Shown: piece after piece, positions 35,307 to 43,808 of the stretch
Numbering within the stretch: position 1 is the stretch's first letter
How the letters are laid out: every line of letters begins with the position of its first letter
Origin: Nosema muscidifuracis
Lineage: Eukaryota > Microsporidia > Nosematidae
Length of the DNA: 64,000 nt
Assembly: GCA_028335825.1 (NCBI GenBank)
Contig: JAIOKI010000007.1
Coordinates: 62,001-126,000, forward strand
Reading direction: 5' to 3'
Notes under the pieces: model-generated
Told to the model about the DNA's origin: nothing
The model's input: the letters and a program-made list of their open reading frames with translations, nothing else
Databases searched by the model: none
Position numbers and translations under genes: made by a program

Positions 35307-35956
35307 CTTAGGGTCATTTTGTTGTTTAAAGAATAAAATAATTAATCACTATGATTAACCTAATAAGATTTTTGACATTTAATATATAAATTTATAAATC
35401 GATTTAGTTTTAATATTTGAAAATTTATTTTTTTATTTTACAATAACTTGAAATTTTGAGATTTTTGACATGTGAAAAGAACAAATTTTAATTAAATTTA
35501 TATAAATTTATAATTTTGATCGAGTACTTGATATATAATAAGAATGTGATAAATTCTTCATTATTTAATTTATCAAAATTTCTATATACTAACATAAATT
35601 AAAATTGAACATTCATTTAGTTAAATATGATGCCATTAAATCGACAATAAATTTTTTTATTATTTGCCCCGATAAATTTGAAAACTTATAAATATTTTAT
35701 TTTTTACGGTAGGATTAAAAATTTTATTGTAAAGTATTTAAAATTAGATTATTCAAACAGATTTTTTTATCAAAATATATATAATAAAAAAATCAATAAC
35801 TTTTATACATTGATTGATCATAATCAAAATAATATTTTATAATAAATTACATTTCTATTAGATTCATAGCATATAGTTTCTTTTATTTTTATATCAAATG
35901 ATTAAGAAAATAAATTAATCTTATAAATATTATTTCCAATAAACAGTCGATAGTAT

Positions 35957-36165
35957 GATTATAAAAATTAATTTTTTAAATTTCAAAAGAGAAAAGTTTC
36001 TGATTTTTCTTAAAATATTTTATTATTTTACCCCATGCAGAAAGAAAGCAAATTAAGTAACAACATTATTGACAATAAACACACCTTTATTTTAAATAAT
36101 GATTATAAAAATTAATTTTTTAAATTTCAAAAGAGAAAAGTTTCTGATTTTTGTTAAAATATTTT
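35957..36165. repeat. Direct repeat of about 64 bases, two copies
   Basis: The stretch starting GATTATAAAAATTAATTTTT at 35957 recurs at 36101 with only one or two changes over about 64 bases. A second pair follows: the segment with GGAATAAGCATTTCCTCTTT near 36176 resembles one with GGAATAAATATTTCCTCTTT near 36320. This indicates local segmental duplication in the spacer. Confidence 0.8.
36035..36115 (+). CDS. Very short frame with a perfect CCCC-ATG start (26 codons)
   Basis: ATG directly after CCCC, then 26 codons (starts MQKESKLSNN). The start context matches real genes, but the frame runs into the second copy of the local repeat and has no recognisable content. It may be the head of a gene truncated by the duplication, or chance. 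Confidence 0.15.
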   Translation: MQKESKLSNNIIDNKHTFILNNDYKN

Positions 36166-36589
36166 TTTTATATACGGAATAAGCATTTCCTCTTTATAGA
36201 ACGAGAATATAATTTTATTATTAGAAATTAAAAATGACTATATTTTGTTTATTTATCATAATTAGGGATAGATATTTTAAAAATATATAACTTAAATGTT
36301 GAATTTAACTTTTATATATATGGAATAAATATTTCCTCTTTTAACGAGAATATACTTCTAATATTAAAAATTAAATTTCATTTTTTTATCTATGATAACG
36401 TATTGAAAGATATTTTATTTATCTTTATCTGATAATTGTTTTATAAAATTTTATTTAAATAGCATTATTGATTTTCTTATTAATAAATATCAACACATAA
36501 TTATGTTGATATTTATTTCTAATATTAATATTACTTAAATCTCTTTTATCAAAATATTTCTTCTTAATAATTTTTTTTGTATTCATTCA

Positions 36590-36592
36590 CCC
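36590..36592 (+). promoter_or_regulatory. CCC start-site motif for the WD-repeat gene
   Basis: CCC three bases upstream of the ATG at 36596. It sets the start at that ATG rather than at the TTG at 36593. Confidence 0.65.
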
Positions 36593-36595
36593 TTG

Positions 36596-37459
36596 ATGAG
36601 CTTGATAATTTTAAAAAGAATTAAATTGTTCAATACTCCTCTCAATATGATTAACATTAATGATAAACTTTACATATCAACAAAGAGCAATAAAGTAATA
36701 GAAACAGATATTAATTTAACTAAAAAGAAAATTTTGAAATTTAAAAAAAATATATCTAGAATAGTTGAAGATAAAGAAATATTAAATTGCATATCAAAAG
36801 ACAAAATAGTTTACAAATACAATACATTAAATAAAAAAGAACATGTAATAAATGTTAAATTTGATATCTCTTACATTAAGAAAATAGAAAATGAACCAAA
36901 ATATTTAATTGGAACAACTGATGGTAAATTAATGTACACTGATACTGATTTTAAACCATTGAGAATGTTTTATGGATGTACGAATAAAATACTTGACATA
37001 TGTGATTCTGCTAAAGATAAAATGATATCTATTGATAATAAATTAGTAGTTATAGATAATAAATCATCTAAAGTTAAGAATATAAATGTTGGGTTCGCAA
37101 ATTGTCTCGATCTTGTTTCAAAAAAAATTGTTTTATTTGGTGCTGACACTTGTGTAAATCTTTATGACATCGAAAAAGATAAAATTGTTAAAAATTTTAA
37201 TTTGGAAGGTTATATAAGTTGTATTAAAAATTATAATGATAAGGTACTTATTGGATGTGAAAATGGTATAATTTATATTTGTAAAGTTTGTTTTAATGAT
37301 TTAACTATTCTTGAAAAAGTAGATTTAGATGGTTCAGTTAATATCATTGAAATATTTCAGAATAAAATTTTTATAGCAGTAGGAAGAGAAGAAAGATCTT
37401 CATCGCACAGTAGAAATAAAAAATATCATAACGCATTATACAAAATTACAATAAATTAA
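36596..37459 (+). CDS. WD-repeat (beta-propeller) protein, probably Rrp9/U3-55K-like
   Basis: A 287-residue protein made of short repeated beta-strand segments such as LIGTTDGKLMYTD, ILFGADTCVNLYD-like and LIGCENGIIYICK, which are degenerate WD40 blades. The last 30 residues (IFIAVGREERSSSHSRNKKYHNALYKITI) resemble the conserved C-terminal AVGxEHRxxRWWRxKxxRNxxxxI block of Rrp9, the U3 snoRNP protein for 18S rRNA processing. Rrp9 proteins are normally longer than 450 residues, so this would be a strongly reduced form. If wrong, it is some other compact propeller protein. It lies 65 bases upstream of the Tma46 gene on the same strand. Confidence 0.55.
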   Translation: MSLIILKRIKLFNTPLNMININDKLYISTKSNKVIETDINLTKKKILKFKKNISRIVEDKEILNCISKDKIVYKYNTLNKKEHVINVKFDISYIKKIENEPKYLIGTTDGKLMYTDTDFKPLRMFYGCTNKILDICDSAKDKMISIDNKLVVIDNKSSKVKNINVGFANCLDLVSKKIVLFGADTCVNLYDIEKDKIVKNFNLEGYISCIKNYNDKVLIGCENGIIYICKVCFNDLTILEKVDLDGSVNIIEIFQNKIFIAVGREERSSSHSRNKKYHNALYKITIN

Positions 37460-37524
37460 TTTTTAAATTATTAGTTTTTTTTTTGTAGCAAATACATTTA
37501 TAAAAAAATATTTATTTCATCCCT

Positions 37525-38274
37525 ATGGCTAAAAAGCAAATTGCGACTACAAAAGATTTAAAAGCACAAATTAAAGAAATAGAAGATAAAATGTTTGGAT
37601 TAAAAAATAAAAAACAGAAAGCAGCATTAGAAAAACAAATTGAAGCTTTACGTATAAAAGATGCTGAATTAAAAAAGAGTAAAACTAAAAAAGAAGTTAA
37701 AGCTGTTGTACAAAAAATACCAGTTGGAGTTGATCCTAAATCAGTACAATGTGTCAATTATGTCAATAAATGTTGTACAGAAGGAGATAATTGTAGATTT
37801 GCACATGAGACAATCAAAAAAATTGAGAACAAAGTTGCAGAAACTAACAATAAAGGACCTAAACATGTGTGTAGATTTTTAATTGATGCTATCAATAATA
37901 ACGAATATAGTACTAAATGGGAATGTCCATTTCCAAGATGTACTGATATTCATAAATTAATTGATTTAAAAGGTGATAATACTGCTGAATTGAGTTTAGA
38001 AGAATATCTTGAACTTAGTAGACAATCACTAGGAGATAATTTGACACCTCTGACTGAAGAGACATTCAATGCTTGGAAAGAAAAGAAACTTAAAGAAGAA
38101 ATTGAACATCAGAAAAAGTTACATGCTTTATCTTCTGGTCCAAAAGGTTTAGAATTATTTGAAAGTAGACCTGATATGTTTATGGATGATGAAGAAGCTG
38201 TTGATTTAGATTATAAAGAAAGATGTTATTCTGATGAAGAGGAAGAAGAATCTGTCCCCATTTACACTCAATAA
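37525..38274 (+). CDS. TMA46: Tma46/DFRP1-like CCCH zinc-finger protein
   Basis: A 249-residue protein; CCC lies one base before the ATG. It has an N-terminal Lys-rich coiled coil (1-60), a first CCCH finger (C76, C83 or C84, C90, H94), a second finger-like block (C116, C134, C139, H143), and the DFRP block with LTEETFNAWKEKK (about 176-188) and GLELFESRPDMFMDDEEA (about 204-221). This order matches ZC3H15/Tma46, the stabilising partner of the Drg1/Rbg1 GTPase, which associates with translating ribosomes. The usual family length is about 345-430 residues, so this one is shortened. The acidic C-terminus is typical. Confidence 0.85.
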   Translation: MAKKQIATTKDLKAQIKEIEDKMFGLKNKKQKAALEKQIEALRIKDAELKKSKTKKEVKAVVQKIPVGVDPKSVQCVNYVNKCCTEGDNCRFAHETIKKIENKVAETNNKGPKHVCRFLIDAINNNEYSTKWECPFPRCTDIHKLIDLKGDNTAELSLEEYLELSRQSLGDNLTPLTEETFNAWKEKKLKEEIEHQKKLHALSSGPKGLELFESRPDMFMDDEEAVDLDYKERCYSDEEEEESVPIYTQ

Positions 38275-38763
38275 ATTAAAAAATTTAATATAGTTTAATG
38301 ACATATTTCTGATCTACCTTAAAGCTTATGCCTGTATCTTTGTTTTTTTTTTAGTATTTTAAATTATTAAGGTATTTGTAAAAGGACACATTTTAAAGTG
38401 TAGGAAAATAACAACAAAATAAAGATTCATTTATTAGGCTATGGTGTAAAGCTCTAATACCAATTTATTGAAGTATAACAAAGACAAGCGTATTCAAATG
38501 AAAAACATAACGTAATTAAAAAGATACTTTTTTGAAATGGTGTCTTTATTTCAATAAATACAAATTAAGTCACTTTATAATTAATAAATATATGAAAGAC
38601 CTCTAAGGATGAAGAAATTGAATAAAAACGAATTTATATATGATAATCCCAGGGACTAATGATTTACAGTAGTAAACTGATTGACTACTTGTTTTATTAG
38701 AAATTTTATCAAGAATACTTATAATTAATTTAAGTATCTTTTAATACAACATTTTTTTGTATT
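38275..38763. other. AT-rich spacer between convergent genes
   Basis: Nothing recognisable was seen. Confidence 0.45.
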
Positions 38764-39120
38764 TTATTCGTACTGGTCTAAAGAAAATCCATAATTTTCA
38801 AGATTAAATATTTTAAATATTTCTTGAACTGATACTTCATAATCCTTCTGCATTATAATGATACATTCCTCAATAAGAGACTTCCATTGATCAATCAAGT
38901 TTGGCATATCTCCATTTTTATATCTGAACTGTTTTATCATATTGAGTTTTCTAAAAAGATCTTGCTGAGCAAATAAAGGATCTTTAAGTAGATCTGAATA
39001 TCTCTTCTTTTTCTTAATAGGTGTATTTTCTTTACTCTTAAGTCTATAAAAAATCTTGTTATCAGTTTTTATTTCCTCGTAATCTTCCTTATTACCTTCT
39101 GAAACTTCTTTTAAGTACAT
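38764..39120 (-). CDS. Small protein, possibly Mei5/Sfr1-like recombination mediator
   Basis: A 118-residue protein; CCC is nine bases upstream of the ATG. The N-terminal 45 residues are Lys/Glu-rich. The C-terminal 75 residues (LFRKLNMIKQFRY, then LIDQWKSLIEECIIIM and VSVQEIFKIFNLENYGF) resemble the Mei5/Sfr1 family, in which a coiled coil is followed by LIxxWR...A and a short helical end. Those proteins pair with Swi5 to help Rad51 strand exchange in DNA repair. The match is by pattern only and the protein is shorter than known members (about 200-300 residues). It could also be another small coiled-coil protein. Confidence 0.45.
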   Translation of the reverse strand: MYLKEVSEGNKEDYEEIKTDNKIFYRLKSKENTPIKKKKRYSDLLKDPLFAQQDLFRKLNMIKQFRYKNGDMPNLIDQWKSLIEECIIIMQKDYEVSVQEIFKIFNLENYGFSLDQYE

Positions 39121-39236
39121 TATGGTTTTGGGCTATAAAATCGTAAATAGATAAGAGAAATAAGTTTAGAGTAATTTTTTATTATTTTAGAAAAAATAAA
39201 AATAACTAAAAGAGTTTAAAAAATATTAAATTTAAA

Positions 39237-39393
39237 AATAAATTTAATTGTCGAGACAATACTTTTGTGTGGAAAATTATAAAACTTATTTTTGAAATCA
39301 TGCAAGAAGAAAAAAATAAATTTAATTGTCGAGGCAATACTTTTGTGTAAAAAATATAAAACTTATTTTTGAAATCATGCAAGAAGAGAAAAA
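39237..39393. repeat. Two tandem copies of about 77 bases with an internal hairpin
   Basis: Units start at about 39237 and 39314 and are nearly identical. Each contains a short inverted repeat: TTGTC-GA-GACAA in the first and TTGTC-GA-GGCAA in the second, where the A to G change would still pair with T (G-U in RNA). They lie directly downstream of the cyclin gene's stop codon, so they could sit in its 3' untranslated region. Confidence 0.85.
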
Positions 39394-39430
39394 ATAAATT
39401 AAATTATTATTACATATATCTATAATTTAA

Positions 39431-40060
39431 TTACACTACTCCAAATTTAATATTCCTGATTACTCTATTATTTTCAAGATAAAATTTTAATTCTTCAGAC
39501 GTATCAGTACCTGATAAAATTTTCTCAGTTTCTCTTATTCCTTCTAAATATATCCAATACATATTATTTTTACAAGTATTTTTCTCCATAATATAAGCAA
39601 ATGTAGAAAAAAGAATTTCTCTTCTTTCAATTAAACTAAACCTACTACTCATTTTATTAAGATACCAGGTTTGTAAATATGAATGAGGAATCTTAATATC
39701 AAAATCTATTACTTTCAAAATTTCCCGTTCCAAATCTATAATTTCTTGTTTTTTTGCATAATTATCAGTAACATCTACATATTCATCAATAGATTTACAA
39801 GATTTTTCATCTATTTTAGCACCAACGAATAATGAAGTAATACCTATCAACTGATAATCACTTAAATCAAACCCACATTTTTGTGTATACGAATCCAATA
39901 TATATATTGATATAGCAAATGTAGCCTGAGAATATCTAAAATCTCTTGTTACTTCGTACAACCATCTAATAAGTTTCTTTCTATGTGATGATTTGTGTAT
40001 AGTCAACTTAAAATTCTTTCTGCTAACATTTGTTATATCATGGAATACTCTTTTTACCAT
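39431..40060 (-). CDS. Cyclin
   Basis: A 209-residue protein with a cyclin box: RKKLIRWLYEVTRDFRYSQ (about 28-46), TFAISIYILDSY, YQLIGITSLFVGAKIDEK and LEREILKVIDFDI (about 106-118). These are the hallmarks of B/A-type or G1-type cyclins that bind and activate a Cdk. The second cyclin fold is short. No classical destruction box is evident at the N-terminus (FHDITNVSRKN follows the start). The start lacks an adjacent CCC tract, but an E2F-like element lies 49 bases upstream (listed separately). The same strand carries PDH E1-alpha 145 bases upstream. Confidence 0.8.
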   Translation of the reverse strand: MVKRVFHDITNVSRKNFKLTIHKSSHRKKLIRWLYEVTRDFRYSQATFAISIYILDSYTQKCGFDLSDYQLIGITSLFVGAKIDEKSCKSIDEYVDVTDNYAKKQEIIDLEREILKVIDFDIKIPHSYLQTWYLNKMSSRFSLIERREILFSTFAYIMEKNTCKNNMYWIYLEGIRETEKILSGTDTSEELKFYLENNRVIRNIKFGVV

Positions 40061-40109
40061 TATGAGTTCTATTTAATTTATTTTTTTATATATTTTTTTT
40101 TAATTTAGT

Positions 40110-40118
40110 GGCGGGAAA
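40110..40118 (-). promoter_or_regulatory. E2F-like site upstream of the cyclin gene
   Basis: On the minus strand the sequence reads TTTCCCGCC within a longer T run, the textbook E2F/DP binding consensus, 49 bases upstream of the cyclin ATG. GC clusters of this kind are very rare in the surrounding AT-rich sequence. Confidence 0.4.
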
Positions 40119-40205
40119 AAATGGAGGGAAGAATTATAAAAACTGGAATTCTTTTTAATAAGAAAAATAGCCATAATACAAGTTTCATTTGTAAAATCAA
40201 ATTTT

Positions 40206-41201
40206 TTAATCTTCGGGTAAATAGATATCAGTATAAAGTTCTTCCATATCTGGTTCCGATGCAAAGCTAGCTTTTTTAGCATCCATTGAAAAATTATGAA
40301 TAGTTTCATCTTCAATGACAACAATCTCTTCTTCTTTTATATGAGTTTTCAATTGTTCTCTTAATTGCTTGAGACAATCTTCATCCATATTTTTTTTAAT
40401 TTCTTCAGGTGATCTGTAAAAATCATCTATATCTTTACATGAATGTTTGCATGTTCTATAAGTATCAACTTGTATTATGATAGGTCCTTTTTTTATTGCA
40501 TAATTTTTTGCAAATTTTAGTACATCAGTTAGTTTGCTAATATCTTTATCATCAACTTGTATTCCTGGTATATTATGACCTCTTTTGTAATAATCACAAT
40601 ACGAACTCATATCATCTTCACGACTCCACATCGAATATCTATTATTTTCACATATATAAACTATAGGTAGATTCCACAATTTAGCCATATTAAATGATTC
40701 ACTAACTTGTCCTTGGTTAGCTGCACCATCTCCATAAAAAACAAAACAAACGTTTTTTTTATCTAGATATTTAAGTGCAAACCCAATACCAGTACCAAGT
40801 GATACTTGTGCTCCTACTATACCATGTCCTCCAAAGAATTGTTCGTTATACAAATGCATAGATCCACCTTTTCCTTTACAATTTCCATTATATTTACCCA
40901 ATAACTCACAAATTATACTTTCAACACTAATTCCTGATATATATGCTAATCCATGGCATCTATAGGATCCTATAATTTTATCTTCTTTGTCTAGTACCTG
41001 TTGCAATCCCATATAAATATTCTCTTGTCCAATCACCAAATGACAAAATCCTCTTACATACCCCGTTTCATACTTAACTTCAACATATTTCTCTAAACTT
41101 CTTAGTATTAGCATATCTTTGTACATTTTAATACATGTCTCTTTATCAAACATAGTATCAAATTTCAAATCACTAGCATCAATATGATGATAATTAACCA
41201 T
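40206..41201 (-). CDS. PDHA: Pyruvate dehydrogenase E1 component, alpha subunit
   Basis: A 331-residue protein. With the beta subunit, E1 decarboxylates pyruvate using thiamine diphosphate. The cofactor motif is clear: GDGAANQG at 157-164 through NN at 186-187. The SYRCHG (79-84), GKGGSMHLY (110-118) and HGIVGAQ (126-132) motifs also match. The phosphorylation-loop region, normally YHGHSMSDPG, reads TCKHSCKDIDD (250-260): the His-Ser pair is kept (H253, S254) and the rest is changed. No clear mitochondrial presequence is seen. Microsporidia are known to keep E1-alpha and E1-beta without the E2/E3 subunits, so the enzyme must work outside a normal complex. E1-beta is not in this window. Confidence 0.93.
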   Translation of the reverse strand: MVNYHHIDASDLKFDTMFDKETCIKMYKDMLILRSLEKYVEVKYETGYVRGFCHLVIGQENIYMGLQQVLDKEDKIIGSYRCHGLAYISGISVESIICELLGKYNGNCKGKGGSMHLYNEQFFGGHGIVGAQVSLGTGIGFALKYLDKKNVCFVFYGDGAANQGQVSESFNMAKLWNLPIVYICENNRYSMWSREDDMSSYCDYYKRGHNIPGIQVDDKDISKLTDVLKFAKNYAIKKGPIIIQVDTYRTCKHSCKDIDDFYRSPEEIKKNMDEDCLKQLREQLKTHIKEEEIVVIEDETIHNFSMDAKKASFASEPDMEELYTDIYLPED

Positions 41202-41303
41202 AAAATCCTAGTTAAATTTCTTTTTATAATGTAAGAAACGAATAATTTTTATACCCGTAAGAAGTACGTTAAAATGTACGAATAAGATTTAAACCCCTTT
41301 GTA

Positions 41304-41861
41304 ATGAATATAAACAATATTCTTGAAGATATAATTGGGGACTTATCTACACTCAAACCAACATTGAAATCCACAAAACCTTCTATTAATTATATACCAT
41401 CATTTAAATTAGATGAAGTTCGAAATAAATACAAAAAAAAATTATATGAATACCTACGAGAAATTCTTACAAAGATTCATAACAAACAAATGTCATACGA
41501 TTCTTTATATTATTCTACGTTAATCAAACGAAAAGAATATGTTACATCAACACTTACAAAAATGAAAAGTGAAATTGAGAATACAGAAATATCTCAACTT
41601 AAAAATTTGAAATCACAAATTGATTTTATTAAAGATCAAGGAGATACCAAATTTAATAAAATACAAATTACAAAAGAGAATTCTCTAAAAATTTTTAATT
41701 ATTTGTCCAAAATTGATCTTGTTGATGAGTTTAAATGGATGGAAGATTTCCTTAAAAGAAAAATTATCTTTGATATTAATATACCCACTGAAATAGAAGT
41801 TATCAATTTAAAAAAAATGATCAATCTATTAGAAATTAATAATAGTGGGTCATCTGTTTAA
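41304..41861 (+). CDS. Coiled-coil protein of unknown function
   Basis: A 185-residue protein; CCCC at about 41293-41296 lies before the ATG. The central part (about 30-130) is a Lys/Glu/Leu-rich predicted coiled coil (KLYEYLREILTKIHNKQ, then MKSEIENTEISQLKNL). No membrane segment, signal or catalytic motif is visible. It could be a structural subunit of a multi-protein assembly (kinetochore, vesicle tether or similar), but nothing specific is recognised. It is divergent from PDH E1-alpha, whose start is 102 bases away. Confidence 0.7.
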   Translation: MNINNILEDIIGDLSTLKPTLKSTKPSINYIPSFKLDEVRNKYKKKLYEYLREILTKIHNKQMSYDSLYYSTLIKRKEYVTSTLTKMKSEIENTEISQLKNLKSQIDFIKDQGDTKFNKIQITKENSLKIFNYLSKIDLVDEFKWMEDFLKRKIIFDINIPTEIEVINLKKMINLLEINNSGSSV

Positions 41862-41886
41862 TTAAATATATCTTTAAACAAATTCT

Positions 41887-42279
41887 TTAATTAGTGGTTG
41901 CCATATAAACAGCTAATTCTTTATCTAATTCTTCTTTTGTTTTTTTAATTCTTCTTTCTCTTGGCTGATTATATGATCTTCTGTTTTCAAAGTTTCTTGA
42001 TTTATTATCATTAAATCTTCCATTTTCATATGATCTTACATTATTATTATATCTTCCATTATCATAAAATCTAGATGGATAAAAATTATTTTGTCTTGGA
42101 TTATAGTTATCTCGATCAAATCCATTTCTTCTTATTCCTTCGTTAGATCTAAATCCTCTCCTTGATGAATCAAAAGATCTACGATCCTCATTATATGAAT
42201 CATTTCTCTCTCTAAAACTTCTACTTACAGGTCTTCTATCACCATTGTATCTATTTCTTCCATTGTTATCGTAAGCCAT
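41887..42279 (-). CDS. Arg/Gly/Asn-rich mRNA-export-type protein ending in a Yra1/ALY (UAP56-binding) motif
   Basis: A 130-residue protein; CCCC lies at 42283-42286. It is almost entirely low-complexity Arg, Asn, Ser, Tyr and Gly (RRGFRSNEG, RYNNN), which fits RNA binding. The last 18 residues contain TKEELDKELAVYMA (113-126), the C-terminal motif of Yra1/ALYREF and related export adaptors that binds the helicase Sub2/UAP56. No RRM domain is present between the basic region and this motif, unlike canonical Yra1. It probably loads onto nascent mRNA for nuclear export. Confidence 0.7.
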   Translation of the reverse strand: MAYDNNGRNRYNGDRRPVSRSFRERNDSYNEDRRSFDSSRRGFRSNEGIRRNGFDRDNYNPRQNNFYPSRFYDNGRYNNNVRSYENGRFNDNKSRNFENRRSYNQPRERRIKKTKEELDKELAVYMATTN

Positions 42280-42378
42280 TGTGGGGTTTATTTAATTTTA
42301 AAATAAATTTCAAAATTTGAAACCGCATAAAAATTAATTGAACAAATAAAATATTCACATTTAATTTCTAAATTTATT

Positions 42379-43038
42379 TTAGACTACCACACCATTTTCT
42401 ACTTCAAGAACCCTCTTTTGTCTTAAAGATTGTGTATCCATTCCTGCTCTTGTTATTGTAGCAAATCTTGGAGGTTTTACTGGTTGTTTATATATTTCTA
42501 TATTTACAGCTATTCTTATAAATATAAAACTTAATGCATGAAGTATAAGTGAAGATAAAGAAACCCACATAAAGTATTTTACAAGATGACCACTTGATCT
42601 TCTCAAAGCATTTTCACAAGAACTCCCCAGAGTACACACAAGTAGATTTTCCATTATACATCTTAAAGGAACTGAAGAATTACTTCGTTCAACGAATGTT
42701 GTTATTAATCTTTTTGTGTACGGATTCTTTACGTATAAAATACAAGCTATAAAAAACATCAAGTAAATAAAAGTAATAAATAGATATATTCTCATATAAA
42801 ATTTTACCTTACTATTCATACCACAACTAGCAAACATTCCCAAAGTTATATTACATATTATTACTGTTTTATACATTAATGTTAAACTAAGGTATCCCAT
42901 TTCAAGATGATCTACTTCTATAACTACTATATCTGAATTTAAAAATAATACGAGGGGTAGTGGTAGATTTATTATTATAAGAAGGACACTAAATAATTGT
43001 ATTAGAGCTCTTAAATTTTTAAAGGTTGTAGTTGTCAT
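42379..43038 (-). CDS. Four-membrane-segment protein
   Basis: A 219-residue protein with hydrophobic segments at about 11-33, 55-73, 83-103 and 150-172, and a 45-residue loop between the third and fourth that holds cysteines (RCIMENLLVCTLGSSC). The last 45 residues are basic and hydrophilic. The layout is tetraspanin-like, but no CCG motif is present, so this is only a topological comparison. The start has no adjacent CCC; a CCCC tract lies about 75 bases upstream. It is on the same strand as the Yra1-like gene, 99 bases upstream. Confidence 0.7.
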   Translation of the reverse strand: MTTTTFKNLRALIQLFSVLLIIINLPLPLVLFLNSDIVVIEVDHLEMGYLSLTLMYKTVIICNITLGMFASCGMNSKVKFYMRIYLFITFIYLMFFIACILYVKNPYTKRLITTFVERSNSSVPLRCIMENLLVCTLGSSCENALRRSSGHLVKYFMWVSLSSLILHALSFIFIRIAVNIEIYKQPVKPPRFATITRAGMDTQSLRQKRVLEVENGVVV

Positions 43039-43475
43039 AGAATAATTATAATAGATAATATATATTTATAAGTTAACCAATAAATTATTATCTCCTTATT
43101 AAAAAGGAGTAAAGGGGATTTAAATTATTTAATTTATTTAATTTTATAAGTATTCAAATATATAAATTATTTAATTTTTAAGTAATTAAATATATAATAA
43201 TTGATTTAAAGTATTTAATTTTTAAGTATTCAACTATTAAAAAATATTTAATTTCATAATAATTAATTTAAAGTATTCAAATACAATTTATTAAAATTTA
43301 TAAGTATTTAATTTTATAAGTATTCAAATATATAATTTATTTAATTTAAAATATTCACTGTTATTAATCAACTATTAAAAATATTTAATTTAATATAAAT
43401 TATAATTTTCAAAATAGTATTCTTATAAGATAAATGGTTAAACTCATTTTCTTCATAAAATAACATTTGTTTTAT
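43039..43475. repeat. Degenerate AT-rich tandem repeat
   Basis: Between about 43130 and 43400 short units like ATTTAATTTTTAAGTATTCA recur with variation. No gene was found. Confidence 0.6.
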
Positions 43476-43583
43476 CTATTTCTTTGAATATTTCATACTT
43501 GGTACAAACCAAGAAACTTCTTCTTTCTTAAAGTCAAAAACATATTTCTGCATTTTCGTAATCATAAACACAAATAATTTCAT
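43476..43583 (-). CDS. 35-residue small protein
   Basis: The ATG at 43583 is preceded five bases upstream by CCC (TTAACCCTCAATT), the same context as long genes here, which is the main support. The 35 residues (MKLFVFMITKMQKYVFDFKK to a lysine end) have a short hydrophobic start and aromatic residues. It is too short for a domain. It may be a small membrane-associated or ribonucleoprotein subunit. The opposite-strand short gene at 43629 begins 45 bases away. Confidence 0.45.
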   Translation of the reverse strand: MKLFVFMITKMQKYVFDFKKEEVSWFVPSMKYSKK

Positions 43584-43628
43584 AATTGAGGGTTAAAAAT
43601 AAAAACACAATTTAAATAAAAAACAAAG

Positions 43629-43808
43629 ATGTTAAGAAAAATTATCACATTAGCACAGTATATAAAAGAAAGTATCTTGTTTATTATATATAAGAAAGTA
43701 GATATACAGATTTATGATTTAGATTATGATATAAAAGATCCTATACTTAAAACAGCTATAAGGAATAGAAAAAGAAGAATTGTCAAATTTAAGGATGGAT
43801 TTCAATGA
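43629..43808 (+). CDS. 59-residue small basic protein
   Basis: Plus-strand frame of 59 residues with a balanced composition (starts MLRKIITLAQYIKES, then an acidic DLDYDIKD and a basic end KTAIRNRKRR). Codon use looks like real genes, but there is no CCC tract near the start. The family was not recognised. Confidence 0.4.
   Translation: MLRKIITLAQYIKESILFIIYKKVDIQIYDLDYDIKDPILKTAIRNRKRRIVKFKDGFQ

Larger units (their letters stand above)
35307..36595. other. Spacer with two imperfect direct duplications
   Basis: Apart from the repeats listed separately and a 26-codon frame at 36035-36115, no gene is supported. Confidence 0.45.

Noticed and set aside
42379-43038. Tetraspanin
   Set aside because: Topology fits, but the CCG motif and the disulfide pattern are absent, so only a four-TM protein is called.
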